Made by a program: the position numbers and the translations under genes
Notes under the pieces: generated by a model
Database searches by the model: none
Seen by the model: only the letters and a program-made list of their open reading frames with translations
Told to the model about the DNA's origin: nothing
DNA from: Cheilinus undulatus
Lineage: Eukaryota > Chordata > Actinopteri > Labriformes > Labridae
Assembly (NCBI RefSeq): GCF_018320785.1
Contig: NC_054878.1
Coordinates: forward strand, 45,689,429 to 45,753,428
Length of the DNA stretch: 64,000 nt
Direction of reading: 5' to 3'
Shown: piece by piece, positions 61,601 through 64,000 of the stretch
How the letters are laid out: the number at the start of each line of letters is the position of its first letter
Position numbering within the stretch: the stretch's first letter is position 1

Positions 61601-62370
61601 GCTGTTTCAGGTGTTTATATATCTGCTGTTTCAGGTTTATATATCAGCTGTTTCAGGTTTTTATATATATATATATATATATATCAGCTGTTTCAGGTGT
61701 TTATATATCAGCTGTTTCAGGTGTTTATATATCAGCTGTTTCAGGTGTTTATATATCAGCTGTTTCAGGCTTATATATCAGCTGTTTCAGGTGTTTATAT
61801 CTCAGCTTTTTCAGGTGTTTATATATCAGCTGTTTCAGGTGTTTATATGTCAGCTGTTTAGGGTGTTTATATATCAGCTGTTTCAGGTGTTTATATTTCA
61901 GCTGTTTAAGGTGTTTATATCAGCTGTTTCAGGTGTTTATATATCAGCTATTTCAGGTGTTTATGTATCAGCTGTTTCAGGTTTATGTATCAGCTCTTTT
62001 AGGTGTATATATCAGCTGTTTCTATCAGCTGTTTCAGTTGTTTATATCAGCTGTTTCAGGTGTTTACATCAGCTGTTTCAGGTGTATATATATATCAGCT
62101 GTTCTACTGACTCAGTGTTTCTCTCTGCAGTCCATCAACACTCTGCAGAAACAAGCTGAAGGACTCTGTGAGATCCTCAACATGCAGCCCAGCCACACTA
62201 CCATGGAGATTCACAGAGAAGTGTTCGGACAGTCAGATGCCACCCAGCTTCCTTTGAATGGAGCAATGAGGAGCAGACAGCCAATCAAGAGAACCGTAGA
62301 GGAAGCAGTAGAGGCTAACTGTTATGTTCCCCTCACGGAGAAACTGGCACCAGAGGATACGATGGAGTGA
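55670..62370 (+). CDS. nsl1: NSL1, MIS12 kinetochore complex subunit, six exons
   Basis: Coding exons: 55670-56041, 58815-58887, 59011-59141, 59423-59477, 60282-60349, 62131-62370. All are GT-AG with matching phases and give 312 aa, stop TGA at 62368-62370 (human about 281). The ATG at 55670 (CAAAAATGG) is the first. The N-terminal 80 residues are very Glu/Lys-rich. Then come EDYRVRVQSK, NFEAAVQENVLVNGKPWEEA, RRRTYPRKIL and a C-terminal helical part with QKQAEGLCEILNMQP, all in the order of NSL1/DC8. NSL1 joins MIS12, DSN1 and PMF1 in the rod that links centromeric CENP-C to NDC80. Introns 1 and 5 are filled by tandem arrays that carry splice-site-like sequence. Poly(A) candidates are ATTAAA at 62457 and AATAAA at 62827. 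Confidence 0.93.
56021..57752 (+). repeat. 60-bp satellite duplicating the nsl1 exon 1 - intron 1 junction
   Basis: The unit is exactly 60 bp. It starts with about 22 nt of exon 1 end (AATAATCACAGAACTCCTGA, then TG), then the donor GTCAGTCTG and about 35 nt of intron. The AACTCCTGAT segment recurs every 60 bp from 56031 to 57711, so there are 28 full periods and a partial last unit. Units are nearly identical. Variation is concentrated at one site with three states: CACAG (the exon state), AGAAG (most common) and AGAGG. A single G change appears at 57665. Reading on from exon 1 reaches TAA within the first unit. Confidence 0.97.
57753..58800 (+). other. nsl1 intron 1, non-repetitive part
   Basis: Ordinary AT-rich intronic sequence with no exon or transposon ends recognised, except a short GGTCCTGGTCCTGGTCCTGG run near 58500. 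Confidence 0.4.
60375..62100 (+). repeat. 18-22-bp minisatellite in nsl1 intron 5
   Basis: About 85 units are variants of ATATATCAGCTGTTTCAGGT with a GTTT, GTA or CTT spacer. The array lies between exon 5 (ends 60349) and exon 6 (starts 62131). Two plus frames are open to and beyond exon 6 coding end or near it and the third to 61861, giving false proteins of 556-617 residues. Each unit contains TTTCAG followed at once by GTGT, GTAT or GTTT. Confidence 0.96.
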
Positions 62371-62846
62371 TGATTGATGCTGGTGTTATACTATCACAGA
62401 ACCAGGGGGAGGGACTGCTGTCTTTATTTTGTCTCACAGGCTTTATAAAAGCTTTAATTAAAGTAAAAATGCTAAAAATATGACTGTTAATCTCAAACAG
62501 AAACCAGCTGTCCTGTCTTGTAGCACAGCTTCTGTTTCTACACCTGTCTTTGGCTGACAGTTTTATCAGCTCTTTAAAAAAGGAAAAGATCTCAAACATG
62601 GCTGTTTGGATTACTCATGTCAGAAATAGTGTAAATGTCATTGTTTTTTCCAAGTAAAGGTTATGTGTCTTATTTACTAACACAAACAGAATGCATAAAA
62701 GGCTAACATTATTCTGTTCTCTGAAACATAAACCAGCTGTTCCTTTTATTTGAGCCCAGCCTCTGTCTCTTTATGTTTTTATGGTCCCATCCTTAGAGAT
62801 GGATCTTGTTTAATTTTTATCTTTGGAATAAAGGCCTTAATCATTT

Positions 62847-63370
62847 TTGATAGGACACAGAATGAAGGGCCGACTCATAAACGTATACATGAGGATTATG
62901 GATGATGACCCTCTCTTAAATCCTCCTCATTTATTCCTCAGTTCTTGGTCTGGACTCCTTCATGAATTCCTGCATCTCTGCTGGTGTCATGGAGCTGATC
63001 AGTCCGTGGTCCTGCTGGGGGGATATGAAGCCCAGGTTGCTCTGATAGCAGTCTTCAGCCAGGGTTGGTAAACCAGTTTCTGGTAGTTCTGGTTTCACTG
63101 TGGGATGATGGAAAGGAAATCAGGATCTCCACAAAGCTATTCAGCAGATGGAAGCATGAAGGGCTCTAAAATCTCCTGGTAGACGGCTGGCAGCGCAGAC
63201 TCTGGACTTGATAAAGACCAGTGGACCAACAGGTACTCCAAACACTGACTGTGGAGACTGGAAGCACTGGACTACAAGACCTGAATGATTCTGGACCTCT
63301 ATGATCCTCCTTCAGACTCTGGGACCTGGATTTACACATAAAAACAGGATCCTGGACCTGGTGTCTTAGT
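62847..63370. other. Downstream of nsl1, no gene seen
   Basis: Short ORFs only, none recognised. It may include alternative 3' UTR of nsl1 up to the AATAAA at 62827. Confidence 0.35.
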
Positions 63371-63439
63371 ACTTCATAATGGTCTTGGTCTTGTCTTGGC
63401 CTCGGACTGGCCGGACTCTGGATTTTCCATCGATACCGG

Positions 63440-63620
63440 TGGAGACCAGAGGCCTGTACGACGAAGCTGGATTTTCTCTTATCGAGATAACTTCAGGATT
63501 AACCCTGGATTTTCTGTACGACGAAGCTGGTTCACTTCTTACCGGGATAAATCACCATGGAAACTTATGCTGTACGGCTAACCTTCTCCGGAGCAGGTTA
63601 TGTTCTGGATAAGAGATCAG
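63440..63620 (+). repeat. Fish interspersed repeat with internal 60-bp duplication
   Basis: GTACGACGAAGCTGG occurs at 63456-63470 and 63516-63530, each followed by a TTATCGAGATAA or TTACCGGGATAA block. This wording is familiar from an abundant teleost repeat, but I cannot name its class. A further repeat may start at about 63930 (ACTGGGTCCGATTATTTCG) and run out of the window. Confidence 0.45.
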
Positions 63621-64000
63621 CCAGTATAAAAGCACCGCCTCCTGACCAATCAGTTCTCTTGGAAAATGGCCTGCCCATTCTTAGAAGATCCTGGTTGGTG
63701 CACGGAAAAAGAGAAGAGTGCTTAGGAGAGAAAGAATCTTTAAGGATAGATGATGATAAATTCCAGTGATTTCATCCATACAGCAGAGACTGGAGAAATA
63801 AAGCCTTGTGACCCGCCGCTATGTTTTTATATTTGATCTTCTGTTCCCAAGTCCTTTTTGCTCCACTAGGGTTCATCTGAAATAATGGGGTTAATAATAA
63901 TGGTCACACATTATGTCCTTTGCACACTGGGTCCGATTATTTCGTCCGAATTTTTTCGCACTTTAAAAAAGAAAATCGAGCTCATGTTGATCTAATCAAG

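Noticed and set aside
60447-62159. Very long ORFs (556-617 residues) with ISAVSGVY/YQLFQ repeats
   Set aside because: They are the intron 5 minisatellite read in three frames. Only the last 80 codons of one frame are real (nsl1 exon 6).

Overview
The window is teleost fish nuclear DNA. It has spliced genes with canonical GT-AG introns, many DNA transposons (hAT-type with 8-bp target duplications, Tc1-like with TA duplications), an L2-clade LINE, and unusually abundant minisatellites. Nothing in it looks prokaryotic. Gene models were built by eye from splice sites, reading phase and remembered family similarity. No database search was possible.

The right two thirds carry a gene block matching the vertebrate neighbourhood FLVCR1 - SPATA45 - TATDN3 - NSL1 (human 1q32). 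flvcr1 (minus, 16743-35431, ten exons, 547 codons before the stop) is an MFS choline/heme transporter. A single-exon ORF at 42110-42364 (plus) fits spata45 in sequence pattern, place and strand. tatdn3 (minus, 46383-55480, ten exons, 272 aa) is a TatD-type metal-dependent nuclease. nsl1 (plus, 55670-62370, six exons, 312 aa) is a MIS12-complex kinetochore subunit. tatdn3 and nsl1 are head to head, 189 bp between start codons, implying a shared promoter. The genes have unrelated functions (membrane transport, DNA metabolism, kinetochore); the grouping is conserved synteny, not an operon.

The left part (1-16.7 kb) is mostly repeats. It holds a possible first exon of an unidentified gene (928-1149, minus), a decayed PRY-SPRY exon (1594-2042, minus), non-autonomous hAT elements, and a nearly full-length L2 LINE (6001-9192, minus) whose ORF is in one frame but has three stops. 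An unclassified block follows at 9.2-12.2 kb with five tandem tRNA-like units about 140 bp apart. Last is a hAT element at 13684-16211 into which a Tc1-like transposon has inserted.

The most unusual structures are: (1) a 60-bp satellite of about 28 units in nsl1 intron 1 that duplicates the exon 1 end and its 5' splice site; (2) a 1.7-kb minisatellite in nsl1 intron 5 whose units each place an acceptor-like and a donor-like motif side by side, open in all three plus frames over most of its length; (3) the tandem tRNA-like array; and (4) a hAT insertion whose target duplication starts at intron position +5 of a tatdn3 donor.
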